A stretch of DNA of 14,290 nt from Dehalococcoidia bacterium (GCA_022823105.1 JAJDXU010000009.1:1-14290); one strand, 5' to 3'. Shown: positions 5,243 through 12,806, counted from the first letter of the stretch. Notes: generated by a model not told the origin, from the sequence alone. Program-made: numbers and translations.

Positions 5243-5301
5243 CGCTACCCTCTCCAGGTTCGGTTCCCGATCGTTGGTTGTTCCATCTTGAAATCCCCTC
5301 G

Positions 5302-6612
5302 TCAGCCGCGGCTCCACGGGAGCCGCAGTCGCATCCGGAGGCCCTCCTGCCGCACGTGCAGTACCTTGCCCAGCACGTAGGCGACCAGCGCGGCCACGAT
5401 GCTGAACACTGCGCCCATCTTACCGGGCTCCTGGAATGGGGAGTCGCCCGGGAACGCCTTGCCGGCCACGAACAGCGCAACCGTCAGCCCCAGACCTGCG
5501 ATCACGCCCGTCACCACCAGGTGCCGCACCCCCATGCCATCCGGGAGGGGGAATCCGGCCCGCTCCGCCGCCCACGAGAACAACGCCACGCCGATGCCCT
5601 TGCCCACGATCAACGACACCAGCACCATCATCGTAACCAGTCCGATGCTGGAGAACGGCACGCCGGCGTTGGCAAAGGCGAAGAAGAACAGCCCGAAGTC
5701 CACGAACATTTTCAGATGGTGCTCGAACTGCTCCAGCACGCTGTGTCCCTCGTGGTGAGCGTCGGTAGCGCGCGGATGGGGAGCCGACATCGATGTGTGC
5801 GTGTGGTCGTGTTCCGCCTCCGCTTCTGCGTTGTGTGAGACGTGCGGCAGGAACGGCACGATGGGGGCCAGCGCCAGGGCCGGCTCGACTCCCGCGCCGG
5901 CCAGGCCGACCCAAGACAGCGATCCGCCGGTCAGGATGTACACCGGCCACCAGCGGACCCGGAGCCGGCGCAGAATGTACACCACCGCCATGCCACCCAC
6001 CGTCGCCAGCAGCCATAGCGGCTCCACGGGATGGTGCGGGTCCGGGTAGAACACCGCGATGATCACCAGCCCGATGGCGTCGTCCACCACCGCCAGCAGC
6101 AGCAGGAAGTTCACCGCCGGATGCAGCGGCCCGAACACCACGCGCGCAACCAGCCACGCCAGCGCGATGTCCGTGGCCGTGGGAATCGCCCAGCCGTTGG
6201 CCACCGCGCCGAAAACCTCGCTGCCTCCGTAGAAGATCCAGGCCATCAGGAAGTAGAGGCCAACCGGCCCGAACACGCCGCCCAGCGTGCCCACCAGCGG
6301 GTTGATGGCCCGGCGCAACGGGTTCAGCACCCCGCCGGGCAGGGTGGATTCCGTGATCTCCTTGGCGGCGATGCCAAAGAAGAGGCACATGAACATCCCG
6401 TTGATGATGAAATGGATCGTCAGCGGGTGCCCGAAGACGTAAGCGCCGTGGCCCAGGGGGTGGAAATCCACCAGTGTCTCATACCAATGGTGGTTGACGT
6501 TGGCCGCAATCAGGCCGAGCACCACGCCAATTATCAGCGGCATGGAAAACTCCTGGAAAAAATTTATGACCCGGAGCGCCGGGTTGAAGGGATGTGTTGT
6601 ATCAGCGTGCAT
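5302..6612 (-). CDS. nhaA: Na+/H+ antiporter NhaA
   Basis: This encodes 436 residues with about 12 hydrophobic helices. Hallmarks of NhaA are present. PTATDIALAWLVA (D148) corresponds to the Asp of the unwound TM4. LLLAVVDDAIGLVIIAVFYP (D177-D178) is the ion-binding Asp pair. IVGKGIGVALFSW (K338) is the TM10 lysine. FFGIAAKEITE near 78-88 is the conserved TM2-3 region. It exchanges internal Na+ or Li+ for protons at the inner membrane. The chain is longer than the E. coli protein (388) because of a histidine-rich loop at about 257-298 (EHDHTHT, HPRATDAHHEGH) before the FEHHLKMFVDFGLFFFAFAN segment. No ribosome site precedes the ATG, and a perfect TATAAT lies about 30 nt upstream, so the leader is short. 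Confidence 0.95.
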   Translation of the reverse strand: MHADTTHPFNPALRVINFFQEFSMPLIIGVVLGLIAANVNHHWYETLVDFHPLGHGAYVFGHPLTIHFIINGMFMCLFFGIAAKEITESTLPGGVLNPLRRAINPLVGTLGGVFGPVGLYFLMAWIFYGGSEVFGAVANGWAIPTATDIALAWLVARVVFGPLHPAVNFLLLLAVVDDAIGLVIIAVFYPDPHHPVEPLWLLATVGGMAVVYILRRLRVRWWPVYILTGGSLSWVGLAGAGVEPALALAPIVPFLPHVSHNAEAEAEHDHTHTSMSAPHPRATDAHHEGHSVLEQFEHHLKMFVDFGLFFFAFANAGVPFSSIGLVTMMVLVSLIVGKGIGVALFSWAAERAGFPLPDGMGVRHLVVTGVIAGLGLTVALFVAGKAFPGDSPFQEPGKMGAVFSIVAALVAYVLGKVLHVRQEGLRMRLRLPWSRG

Positions 6613-6642
6613 GGGTCAGCGGACTTACAGATAATCGACAAA

Positions 6643-6648
6643 ATTATA
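6643..6648 (-). promoter_or_regulatory. -10 element of the nhaA promoter
   Basis: The minus strand reads TATAAT opposite 6643-6648, within a short AT-rich patch in high-GC surroundings. A start of transcription near 6636 would leave a leader of about 24 nt before the ATG at 6612. No convincing -35 hexamer is seen at 16-18 bp. Confidence 0.4.
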
Positions 6649-6767
6649 CCGGCGGCAATGTTACCACCATTTCTGCCATGGCGACTCGTACAATCAGCCC
6701 CCGGAACGGGGTGATTGACGGCGTAATTCCGCAACATGCCGCCAACGCTGTTGGCACGCCTGCTGAA

Positions 6768-7586
6768 TCAGACGCTCTGCTGCCAGCAGTCGAACGCAAC
6801 CGACACCGGCCCGTCGTACACCGACCGCGCTTCCGCCGCCAATGGCCCGGTGTCCAGGTGGTACGCGTTGTCGATGTGTGTGAGCGTCAACGCCTGCACG
6901 CCGGCCATCTGCGCGATGCGCGCGGCCTCGGCGGCGGTCGAGTGCGCGGTTTGGTCGGCCCGTTCACGTTCCGCCTCGATGCACAGAGCCTCGTGAATCA
7001 GCAGCGTCGCGCCCTCGGCCAGTTCCGCCAGCGATGGACACCACCGCGTGTCGCCGGAGAACACCACCGCGTGCTCGCCCGATTCCACCCGCCACGCCAT
7101 CGCGCCGCCGATGTGGTCAACCGGAGCGCACCTGGCTCGCACCGTGGGCGTCAACTGCACCCACTCTCCAGGCTCGGTGGACTGGAGCGTGAACACCAGA
7201 CGGCCGTCGCGCCGCCGCACGCCGTCTGCATCCACGGTCAGTCCGCGCTGAGGGTACGCCATCAGGGTGGCCAGGTCGGACATGGCCCGCTCCGAGCCGT
7301 ACACCTGCATCGGCTGCTCGGCGGGATTGCGCCGGCTGCGCTGCATCTCGATGTGCGGCAACCCCTCGCAGTGATCGGGATGGCTGTGGCTCAGCAGGCA
7401 GTGGTCATATTCTGTGGGTGATATGCCCAGTTGCTCGGAATGTCGCAGCACGGTGTTGCCCGACGCGGCATCCAGCAGGATCCGCTCGCCGTCAGGGCAC
7501 TCCAGCACCATCGCCGTATGGTCCCTCAGGGTGCTGCCGCCCGAACCCGTTCCCAGATAACTGATCGTAAATCCTGTCGTCGCCAA
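6768..7586 (-). CDS. Metallo-beta-lactamase fold hydrolase, RNase Z-like
   Basis: This encodes 272 residues from TTG 7586, chosen because GGGGGA lies 4-5 nt upstream. An in-frame TTG at 7598 lacks such a site. The motif S-H-S-H-P-D-H (H67, H69, D71, H72) is the zinc signature. Further ligand positions are H158 (CAPVDHIGG), D179 (VVFSGDTRW), H198 (LLIHEAL) and H237 (LTLTHID). HSTAAEAARIAQMAGVQAL (215-233) with LTH is typical of the RNase Z/ElaC branch. The family includes tRNA 3' endonucleases and phosphodiesterases. The chain lacks an obvious exosite insertion, so a small-molecule phosphodiesterase or hydrolase is more likely than true RNase Z. It lies 61 bp after the dehydrogenase gene on the same strand. 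Confidence 0.85.
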   Translation of the reverse strand: MATTGFTISYLGTGSGGSTLRDHTAMVLECPDGERILLDAASGNTVLRHSEQLGISPTEYDHCLLSHSHPDHCEGLPHIEMQRSRRNPAEQPMQVYGSERAMSDLATLMAYPQRGLTVDADGVRRRDGRLVFTLQSTEPGEWVQLTPTVRARCAPVDHIGGAMAWRVESGEHAVVFSGDTRWCPSLAELAEGATLLIHEALCIEAERERADQTAHSTAAEAARIAQMAGVQALTLTHIDNAYHLDTGPLAAEARSVYDGPVSVAFDCWQQSV

Positions 7587-7647
7587 TATATCCCCCAATC
7601 AAATCAGAAAATCCCGTGCATCCTGTCCATCGATGTAAGACAACCGG

Positions 7648-8649
7648 TTACCCCAACTCAACCCGCGAGTGTGGCAGCACCGCCGGATTCACCAGGAACT
7701 CCGGCATCCGTCCCTGCAGCACATCGACCGTAGCCTTGGCCGTCCGCACCTCCAGCTCCAGCACCGACTGCTGCGACAGGAACGCCACGTGCGGCGTGAC
7801 GATCACGTTGTCCAGCGCGAACATGGGATGGTCCGCCGGCGGCGACGCCGACTCCATCACGTCCAGGCCGGCTCCGGCGATGCTGCCGTCCCGCAGCGCG
7901 GCGACCAGCGCGGGTTCGTCCACGATGGGCCCGCGGGCGCAGTTGATCAGGTAGGCCGTGGGTTTCATCAGGCCCAAAGCGCGCTCGCCGATCAGTCCGC
8001 GCGTCTCCTCGTTCAGCGGAGTGTGTACCGTCACGTAGTCGGACGCCGCCAACAGGTCGTCCAGCGATGCCGCGCTGACTCCGTCGGGCAGGTCTGCGTT
8101 AGCGGTCAGGTATGGGTCGAACGCCAGTATTGCCAGCCCGAACGCCCGCGCCTTGTCTGCCACCGCCCGGCCGATGCGTCCGAATCCGACGATGCCGATG
8201 GTCTGGCCGCGCAGGCGCGTCAACGGATGCGGCGACGGCGTGCCCTCCCAGCGTCCCGCCTTGGCGACGCCGTCGTAGAATCCCACCTGCCGGTTCCAGG
8301 TCAGCAACAGCGCCATCACGTGGTCGCTGACCTCATCCACGCAATAGTCGGGCACGTAGGTTACGGGGATGCCCAACTCGGTAGCCACGTCCACCGCGAT
8401 GTTGTCCACGCCCACGCCGTACCTGCTGATGCACCGGCACCGCTCGGCGGCGCGCACCACCGCCGGCGTGACCTGCGCAAAGCACGTCATGATCGCATCG
8501 CAATCAACGGCCAGCGACGCCAGCGTCTCCTCCGCCCCGTCTGGCGCCTCCACCACCTCAACCCCATCCCCCAACCCCGCAACCAGAACCTCCCGCTCGG
8601 GCGCGGTGGAGGGCCAGACGAAGTCGGTGATGAGGATGCGGGTGGGCAT
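7648..8649 (-). CDS. D-isomer-specific 2-hydroxyacid dehydrogenase, NAD-dependent
   Basis: This encodes 333 residues with the two-domain family layout. The substrate domain has SRYGVGVDNIAVD (75-87). The nucleotide fold has G155-F-G-R-I-G160 with D178 at the end of the second strand, which suggests NAD(H) preference. The catalytic set is R239 (NCARGPIVDEPAL), E266 (GLDVMES) and H287 (VTPHVAF). It reduces 2-keto acids or oxidises D-2-hydroxy acids. The YGVGVDNI and CARGP patterns are nearest to the CtBP/phosphoglycerate dehydrogenase-like branch, but without an ACT domain it is not a full serine-pathway SerA. The substrate is unknown. No strong ribosome site is seen before the ATG. Confidence 0.9.
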   Translation of the reverse strand: MPTRILITDFVWPSTAPEREVLVAGLGDGVEVVEAPDGAEETLASLAVDCDAIMTCFAQVTPAVVRAAERCRCISRYGVGVDNIAVDVATELGIPVTYVPDYCVDEVSDHVMALLLTWNRQVGFYDGVAKAGRWEGTPSPHPLTRLRGQTIGIVGFGRIGRAVADKARAFGLAILAFDPYLTANADLPDGVSAASLDDLLAASDYVTVHTPLNEETRGLIGERALGLMKPTAYLINCARGPIVDEPALVAALRDGSIAGAGLDVMESASPPADHPMFALDNVIVTPHVAFLSQQSVLELEVRTAKATVDVLQGRMPEFLVNPAVLPHSRVELG

Positions 8650-8708
8650 GGGCAGCTACCAACGGGGGAATTTGCGGCGGGGAGAGTATAGCGCAAGATA
8701 CTCGGATG

Positions 8709-8732
8709 AACCTACCGTCATCGACGTAGGTT
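8709..8732. repeat. Inverted repeat next to the tcmP promoter
   Basis: AACCTAC (8709-8715) and GTAGGTT (8726-8732) are perfect inverted copies. The inner GTC/GAC also pair around ATC, with one extra C. The right arm touches the -35 hexamer at 8732, so this may be an operator. It could instead be a weak hairpin. Confidence 0.4.
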
Positions 8733-8760
8733 TGCATAAGCAAGTTGTCCCTGTTATCCT
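8732..8760 (+). promoter_or_regulatory. Promoter of the tcmP/DUF5131 pair
   Basis: TTGCAT (8732-8737), a 17-bp spacer, then TATCCT (8755-8760). The expected start near 8767 gives a leader of about 28 nt, which holds the AGGAGG ribosome site at 8785-8790. Confidence 0.45.
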
Positions 8761-8794
8761 AGCATCACGCACATGAGTTCTATCAGGAGGGGTT

Positions 8795-9709
8795 GTGGCG
8801 ATCAACGTAGCGAACCAGTTCGGGAGCCCTACGTGGACCGAGCAAAAGTTGACTATCCTTGAACAATATTTGAAGCGATACACTACGGCATTGAAAAATC
8901 AGGACTTTCACCTGACGTACGTGGATGCGTTTGCAGGCACCGGGTTCGTGAACCCTAATGTAGCTGCGCCGCAGGGCAACGAATTTTCCTGGGGAGAGTC
9001 ACTGGACGTTTCGTCAAGGGATGTACTTGTTGGTTCGACTCGCCGGGCGATAGCGGTCGCTGACAAGCCATTCGATACGTTGATTTTCGTTGAGCAGAAT
9101 GCAAATCACGCTGCTGAACTCCAGAGGATCAGGGCCGAATATCCAAGCCGTGATGTTCGTATAGAGCAATCCGACGCTAACGCGTTTCTACAGACGTGGT
9201 GCGACACCCAAAATCGGATACTCGGGGTGCCGTGGAATCGTTCGGGCGACCGACAGCGCGCGGTCGTTTTCCTAGATCCGTTCGCCACGCAAGTATATTG
9301 GAGAACTGTCGCGGCGATAGCGTCCACTGAATCAATTGATTTATGGATATTATTCCCGCTTTCGGCGTTGACACGTATCTTGCCACGGGACAGAGAACCG
9401 GATGAGGCATGGGCGAACAGGCTGGATGAGTTTTACGGCGGCGACGAATGGCGCACTTTATACCAAACGCGCATCCTACCCACTTTATTCGGGGACGAGG
9501 CTGAGATAGTACGGGCAGACCAGCGGGCGATCGCGCAGGTGTATCTCGACAAATTGGGCACAATATTCCCACACGTTTCCGATTCTCCCAAATGGTTCCT
9601 CAACTCACGAAACTCGCCGCTGTTCGCCTTCATGTTTGCAGCATCGAATCCAGGGCGCGGTGGACAAATCGCGCTCAGGATTGCGAACCATCTGTTGGAT
9701 CGGTGGTGA
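8795..9709 (+). CDS. tcmP: Three-Cys-motif partner protein TcmP
   Basis: This encodes 304 residues starting at GTG 8795, fixed by AGGAGGGG immediately upstream. N-terminal PTWTEQKLTILEQYLKRY (12-29), then LTYVDAFAGTGFVN (40-53), FVEQN (98-102) and AVVFLDPFATQV (156-167) are the family's conserved blocks. They resemble the motifs of a Rossmann methyltransferase-like fold (D-x-F-A-G-x-G, late L-D-P-F). TcmP genes are known to sit beside a protein with three spaced cysteines, and the next gene, 3 nt later, is exactly that. The molecular activity is undetermined; modification of a nucleic acid or small molecule is a guess. Base use is clearly less GC-rich than around it (TTA, ATA and ATT codons appear), pointing to transfer. 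Confidence 0.85.
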   Translation: MAINVANQFGSPTWTEQKLTILEQYLKRYTTALKNQDFHLTYVDAFAGTGFVNPNVAAPQGNEFSWGESLDVSSRDVLVGSTRRAIAVADKPFDTLIFVEQNANHAAELQRIRAEYPSRDVRIEQSDANAFLQTWCDTQNRILGVPWNRSGDRQRAVVFLDPFATQVYWRTVAAIASTESIDLWILFPLSALTRILPRDREPDEAWANRLDEFYGGDEWRTLYQTRILPTLFGDEAEIVRADQRAIAQVYLDKLGTIFPHVSDSPKWFLNSRNSPLFAFMFAASNPGRGGQIALRIANHLLDRW

Positions 9710-9712
9710 ACC

Positions 9713-10420
9713 ATGGCCCAAGGCAGCAAAATCGAGTGGACCGACGCCACCTGGAACCCCGTCACCGGCTGCAACAAGATCAGCCCGGGGTGCAAGCATT
9801 GCTATGCTGAGCGGCTGTCCAAGCGCCTGAAGGCGACGGGCATGGCCAAATACAGCAACGGGTTTGAGGTGACGCTGCATCCCGACACGCTGGAGATTCC
9901 CCTGCGCTGGCGCAAGCCCCGCTCCATCTTTGTCAACTCCATGAGCGACCTGTTCCACGTGGATGTGCCGGACCGGTTCATTCGCGACGTGTTTGATGTC
10001 ATGGAGCGTGCCCACTGGCATCGCTACCAGGTGTTGACCAAGCGAGCGGAGCGCGTGGCGGAGTTGAGCAACGCGCTGCCCTGGCCGCCGCAGGTTTGGA
10101 TGGGCGTGAGCGTCGAATCCCAGGACTACGCCCACCGGATCGACCTGCTCAGGGGGACGGGCGCCCAGGTGAAATTCCTATCGTTGGAACCGCTGTTGGG
10201 GCCTTTGCCTCAACTGGACTTGAATGGTATAGATTGGGTTATCGTCGGCGGGGAATCCGGTCCCGGTGCACGACCCATGCAGCCCAATTGGGTCCGCGAA
10301 ATCCGCGACCAGTGTATCGACGCTGGCGTTGCTTTCCACTTCAAACAGTGGGGCGGCGTCTTCAAAAAGCGTAACGGCCGCGAACTCGACGGTCGCACCT
10401 GGGACGAAATGCCCATCTGA
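9713..10420 (+). CDS. DUF5131 (phage Gp37/Gp68) three-Cys-motif protein
   Basis: This encodes 235 residues. The N-terminus IEWTDATWNPVTGCNKISPG, then CKHCYAERL, gives C20-x6-C27-x2-C30. This is the three-Cys motif of the Gp37/Gp68 family and is thought to bind an iron-sulfur cluster as in radical-SAM proteins. FVNSMSDLFHVDVPD (73-87), QVLTKR (near 106) and WVIVGGESGPGARPM are further family blocks along a TIM-barrel-like chain. The gene starts 3 nt after tcmP and is clearly its partner. Homologues occur in phages and in bacterial accessory regions, and no activity is established. Its base use is richer in GC than that of tcmP, so the two may have had different histories. Confidence 0.88.
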   Translation: MAQGSKIEWTDATWNPVTGCNKISPGCKHCYAERLSKRLKATGMAKYSNGFEVTLHPDTLEIPLRWRKPRSIFVNSMSDLFHVDVPDRFIRDVFDVMERAHWHRYQVLTKRAERVAELSNALPWPPQVWMGVSVESQDYAHRIDLLRGTGAQVKFLSLEPLLGPLPQLDLNGIDWVIVGGESGPGARPMQPNWVREIRDQCIDAGVAFHFKQWGGVFKKRNGRELDGRTWDEMPI

Positions 10421-10452
10421 ATTGCACTGACATTCATTTTGGACGGTGTTTG

Positions 10453-10692
10453 ATGTCAACTCTAATTACCTTGCGTTTGCCGGATGAACAGGTTGTAGTG
10501 CTGGACGCAGCCGCCGCTGCGCTCAACCTCACCCGAGCCGAAATAGTTCGCTTGGCTCTCTACCGGTATCTGGAGGACTTCGACGATCTGACGGTGGCGG
10601 TGGAGCGAATAAATGACTTCTCCGATCCGGTCCTAAATTGGAATGAAACCCGAAGTGTTCTGCTCGCAATGGGGACCGAGCAATCCGACTAG
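10453..10692 (+). CDS. Ribbon-helix-helix (RelB/CopG-type) antitoxin-like protein, no toxin seen
   Basis: This encodes 79 residues starting MSTLITLRLPDEQVVVLDAA. The N-terminal strand TLITLRLP, helix EQVVVLDAAAAALN, turn and second helix TRAEIVRLALYRYLEDF form a complete RHH DNA-binding domain. The tail D-P-V-L-N-W-N-E-T-R-S-V-L-L resembles the toxin-binding tail of RelB/ParD antitoxins. ATG 10453 is preferred to the TTG one codon earlier. It lies 32 nt after the DUF5131 gene. Only 55 bp follow before an unrelated gene, so no RelE/ParE toxin is encoded next to it. It may be an orphan antitoxin or a local repressor of the tcmP operon. Confidence 0.7.
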   Translation: MSTLITLRLPDEQVVVLDAAAAALNLTRAEIVRLALYRYLEDFDDLTVAVERINDFSDPVLNWNETRSVLLAMGTEQSD

Positions 10693-10747
10693 GAAACAAG
10701 GGCGTCTCCCGTAACTCCGCCTCCGTTCCCACCGCAGGAGCAACCTC

Positions 10748-11395
10748 ATGTCCACCCGCTACGCCGTCAGCCTGCTCACCGACCCTGATTTCACCGCCCG
10801 GGCTTATCGGGCGCGCCAGTTGATCTGCGGCCAGTACGCCTGCTGGGCCGCCGAGATGCACATGCTGCACATGCCCATGTCAGACTATTTTCCCCTGGAA
10901 ACCGACGACGGGGGCACGGTGGAGGCGCAACTGGCTGGCGAGGTTGAACGCCTCGCCGACCGCTACCGCCGCGTATCGCCGCGGTTTCCCCTGTTCAACC
11001 GAGGGCTGACTACCACGCGCGAAACCGACTCCGACGGCAATATCTGGCTGGATTTCTCGCCGGAAGTCGTCAACGAGTCGCTGTATCGTTTGCAGTCCAT
11101 GGTCGCCGACCTCCTGGAGCGCAACCCCGCCGTTGGCGGGCCGCGCCGCGTTTATGGACCCGGTTTCCCGCCGCAGATCCCGCTGATGTCCCACGCTGAC
11201 CTGCCCGATTCGGTATTCGACAGCGCCCTCGATTTCGCCCGTTCCGTGACCGATGAGCTCAAGGTCTCCCAGATCACCCGCTCCTGGCGTCTGGCTCTCA
11301 CCCGCTTCGAGTCCAACGCCGCTGGCGACGATTGGTCCAACGGACGCTGGGCTCCCGACCTCTCCTGGCGCGCCATCGGTAGCTACAGCCTGTGA
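10748..11395 (+). CDS. Protein resembling a degenerate 2H phosphoesterase (2'-5' RNA ligase-like)
   Basis: This encodes 215 residues starting MSTRYAVSLLTDPDFTARAY; AGGAG lies 7 nt before the ATG. The opening strand, a helix with R-A-R-Q-L, then MHMLHMPMSDYFPLE (37-51) look like the first half of a 2H protein (strand, helix, H-x-T-L, loop). A helix at 60-75, a strand near FPLFNRGLTTTRE, and a second region PLMSHADLPDS (145-155) resemble the second half. Neither candidate histidine (H41, H149) is followed by the required T/S two residues later, so catalysis is doubtful. The resemblance is weak and the family assignment uncertain; the gene is otherwise unrecognised. Confidence 0.5.
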   Translation: MSTRYAVSLLTDPDFTARAYRARQLICGQYACWAAEMHMLHMPMSDYFPLETDDGGTVEAQLAGEVERLADRYRRVSPRFPLFNRGLTTTRETDSDGNIWLDFSPEVVNESLYRLQSMVADLLERNPAVGGPRRVYGPGFPPQIPLMSHADLPDSVFDSALDFARSVTDELKVSQITRSWRLALTRFESNAAGDDWSNGRWAPDLSWRAIGSYSL

Positions 11396-11410
11396 CCGCG
11401 CCGGCTGCGT

Positions 11411-11416
11411 TATAAT
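11411..11416 (+). promoter_or_regulatory. -10 element upstream of the second coiled-coil gene
   Basis: A perfect TATAAT lies 15 bp after the end of the previous gene and 27 bp before the GTG start at 11444. This gives a leader of roughly 20 nt with AGGA at 8 nt before the start. No good -35 is seen at 16-18 bp. Confidence 0.4.
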
Positions 11417-11443
11417 GGCGGCATTGCCAACAGGATTACGTCC

Positions 11444-11968
11444 GTGGACATCCTTTCAATCATCGCAGCCGTCGCTGGCCTTGTTACGTCGCTGTTCGTC
11501 ATCGGCGGCGGTTTCTACTGGTCAGGCCGCATGTCCAATCGCGTTGACCGCCTTTCCGATGACTTGGAGTCCGTTCAGGACAACCAACGATCGCAGCAGG
11601 AGGACATCAAATCCTTGCAAACCGACGTAAAGGCCTTGCAAACCGACGTGAAGGGTCTACAGGCCGACATGAAAGCAGTGCAGTCGGATGTCAAGGACCT
11701 TCAATCTGACGTGAAGACATTGCAGGTGCAGATGCAGACGGTTCAGGGCGATGTTACGTCGCTACGCGATGAAGTGCGCGGTATGCGGGACGAACTGCTG
11801 GGTGAAATGCGTCGCAGCGAGACCCGTATATTGACCGCGTTGGTTAATCACTACCACGTCGCTCCCGAAGCCGGGCGTCCCGTATTCTGGTTCCTGCCCG
11901 GAGTCGATCTCCCTGGGATGGATCCGCCCTTGGCCGGTCAGACGGGTGAAGCGCCGGCGGAAGCCTGA
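11444..11968 (+). CDS. Single-TM coiled-coil membrane protein (paralogue of 3523-3855)
   Basis: This encodes 174 residues from GTG 11444 (AGGA 8 nt upstream). Residues 4-26 form one hydrophobic helix (LSIIAAVAGLVTSLFVIGGG) followed by FYWSGRMSNRVDRL. Residues 30-125 form a long coiled coil built of seven-residue units of the type LQTDVKA, repeated about eight times with few changes. The tail reads D-E-L-L-G-E-M-R-R, then TALVNHYHVAPEAGRPVFWF, and ends Pro-rich (PGMDPPLAGQTGEAPAEA). Anchor, coil and the motif EMRR-x(6-7)-AL-x-NH-x-H...G-x-PVF are shared with the gene at 3523. Function is unknown; a membrane-tethered scaffold or spacer is plausible. The coil length differs because of heptad duplication visible in the DNA. 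Confidence 0.75.
   Translation: MDILSIIAAVAGLVTSLFVIGGGFYWSGRMSNRVDRLSDDLESVQDNQRSQQEDIKSLQTDVKALQTDVKGLQADMKAVQSDVKDLQSDVKTLQVQMQTVQGDVTSLRDEVRGMRDELLGEMRRSETRILTALVNHYHVAPEAGRPVFWFLPGVDLPGMDPPLAGQTGEAPAEA
11613..11654 (+). repeat. Two adjacent 21-bp copies within the coiled-coil gene
   Basis: The units at 11613-11633 and 11634-11654 both begin CCTTGCAAACCGACGT and differ at one base (A or G at the 17th position). Each encodes one extra coiled-coil heptad. More diverged copies follow to about 11740. This is recent in-frame tandem duplication. Confidence 0.85.
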
Positions 11969-11981
11969 CCGACGCCCGCCC

Positions 11982-12806
11982 TCACACCGCAAACGCCCGG
12001 TCCAGCCGCTGCCGCTGATCGGCGGTCAGGCGCCATCCGGAGGCCGCGCAGTTCTCCTCCGTCCGCGCCACGCTGTTGGACTTGGGGATCGCGATCACGC
12101 CTTCCTGGTCGGCCACCCAGTTCAGCGCCACCTGCGCCGCCGTCTTGCCCGTCTCGTCCGCGATCTCGGCCAATACCTGTTGGTCCCCGCCCAATCTCAG
12201 CGCGCGACGCAGCCGCCCGCCGCCGTTGCCCACCAGCGCGCCCTCGTGCAGCGGCGAATACGCCATGACCATGATGTCGTGCTCCCGGCAGTAGGGAATC
12301 ACGTCGCGCTCGGCCCGACGCCGGCGCAGGTTGTAGAGAATCTGGTTGGACACGATGGGGTTGTTCTGCATCGCAGACTGCGCGTCCATCATGTCTTCCA
12401 CCGAGAAATTGCTGACGCCGATGTAGCCCACCAGTCCGTCCGACACCAGCCGTTCCATGGCACGCATCGTCTCGGTGATGGGCACGCTCGGGTTGGGCCA
12501 ATGGATCTGGTACAGGTCGATCTTGTCGATGCCCAGCAGGCGCAGGCTCTTGTCCGCCGCCCGCAGCACTGCGTCGTATCGCAGGTTGCTGCCCAGCACC
12601 TTGGTCGCGATGAACACCTGCTCCCGGATGCCGGCGATTGCCTCGCCCACCTGGTCCTCCGTGCGGTACATCTCCGCCGTGTCGATGAGGGTGGCGCCCA
12701 GTTCGATGCCGCGGCGCAGCGGTTCCGACCCGCCGCTGTACCGCCAGGTTCCCAGCCCAATCTCCGGCACCATCACGCCCGATGCTCCCAACCGTTTCAA
12801 TTCCAT
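11982..12806 (-). CDS. Aldo/keto reductase family oxidoreductase
   Basis: This encodes 274 residues of the (beta/alpha)8 AKR fold. The catalytic tetrad is complete: D42 and Y47 (IDTAEMY), K69 (FIATKV) and H102 (LYQIHWP). GLGTWRYSGG near the start, YIGVSNFS (127-134), YSPLHEGALV and IAIPKSNS (NADPH 2'-phosphate-binding loop) are further family blocks. It reduces aldehydes or ketones with NAD(P)H in the cytoplasm, and the substrate is not predictable. GGGAG lies 8 nt upstream of the ATG. It ends 13 bp from the convergent coiled-coil gene. A block of repeats separates it from the upstream MFS gene on the same strand, so it may have its own promoter, though I see no clear one. Confidence 0.92.
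   Translation of the reverse strand: MELKRLGASGVMVPEIGLGTWRYSGGSEPLRRGIELGATLIDTAEMYRTEDQVGEAIAGIREQVFIATKVLGSNLRYDAVLRAADKSLRLLGIDKIDLYQIHWPNPSVPITETMRAMERLVSDGLVGYIGVSNFSVEDMMDAQSAMQNNPIVSNQILYNLRRRRAERDVIPYCREHDIMVMAYSPLHEGALVGNGGGRLRRALRLGGDQQVLAEIADETGKTAAQVALNWVADQEGVIAIPKSNSVARTEENCAASGWRLTADQRQRLDRAFAV

Noticed and set aside
5420..6388. 322-codon frame overlapping nhaA on the same strand
   Set aside because: The NhaA frame carries all family motifs; this one is low-complexity Gly/Ala/Arg.
7587..7647. Possible interspersed repeat fragment between the hydrolase and dehydrogenase genes (ATCCTGTCCATCGATG region)
   Set aside because: It has the look of repeats seen in other genomes, but only one copy occurs here and no inverted or direct partner is found in the window.
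7669..8691. 340-codon plus-strand frame antisense to the dehydrogenase
   Set aside because: His/Arg/Gln-rich shadow typical of the antisense of high-GC genes; no recognisable domain.
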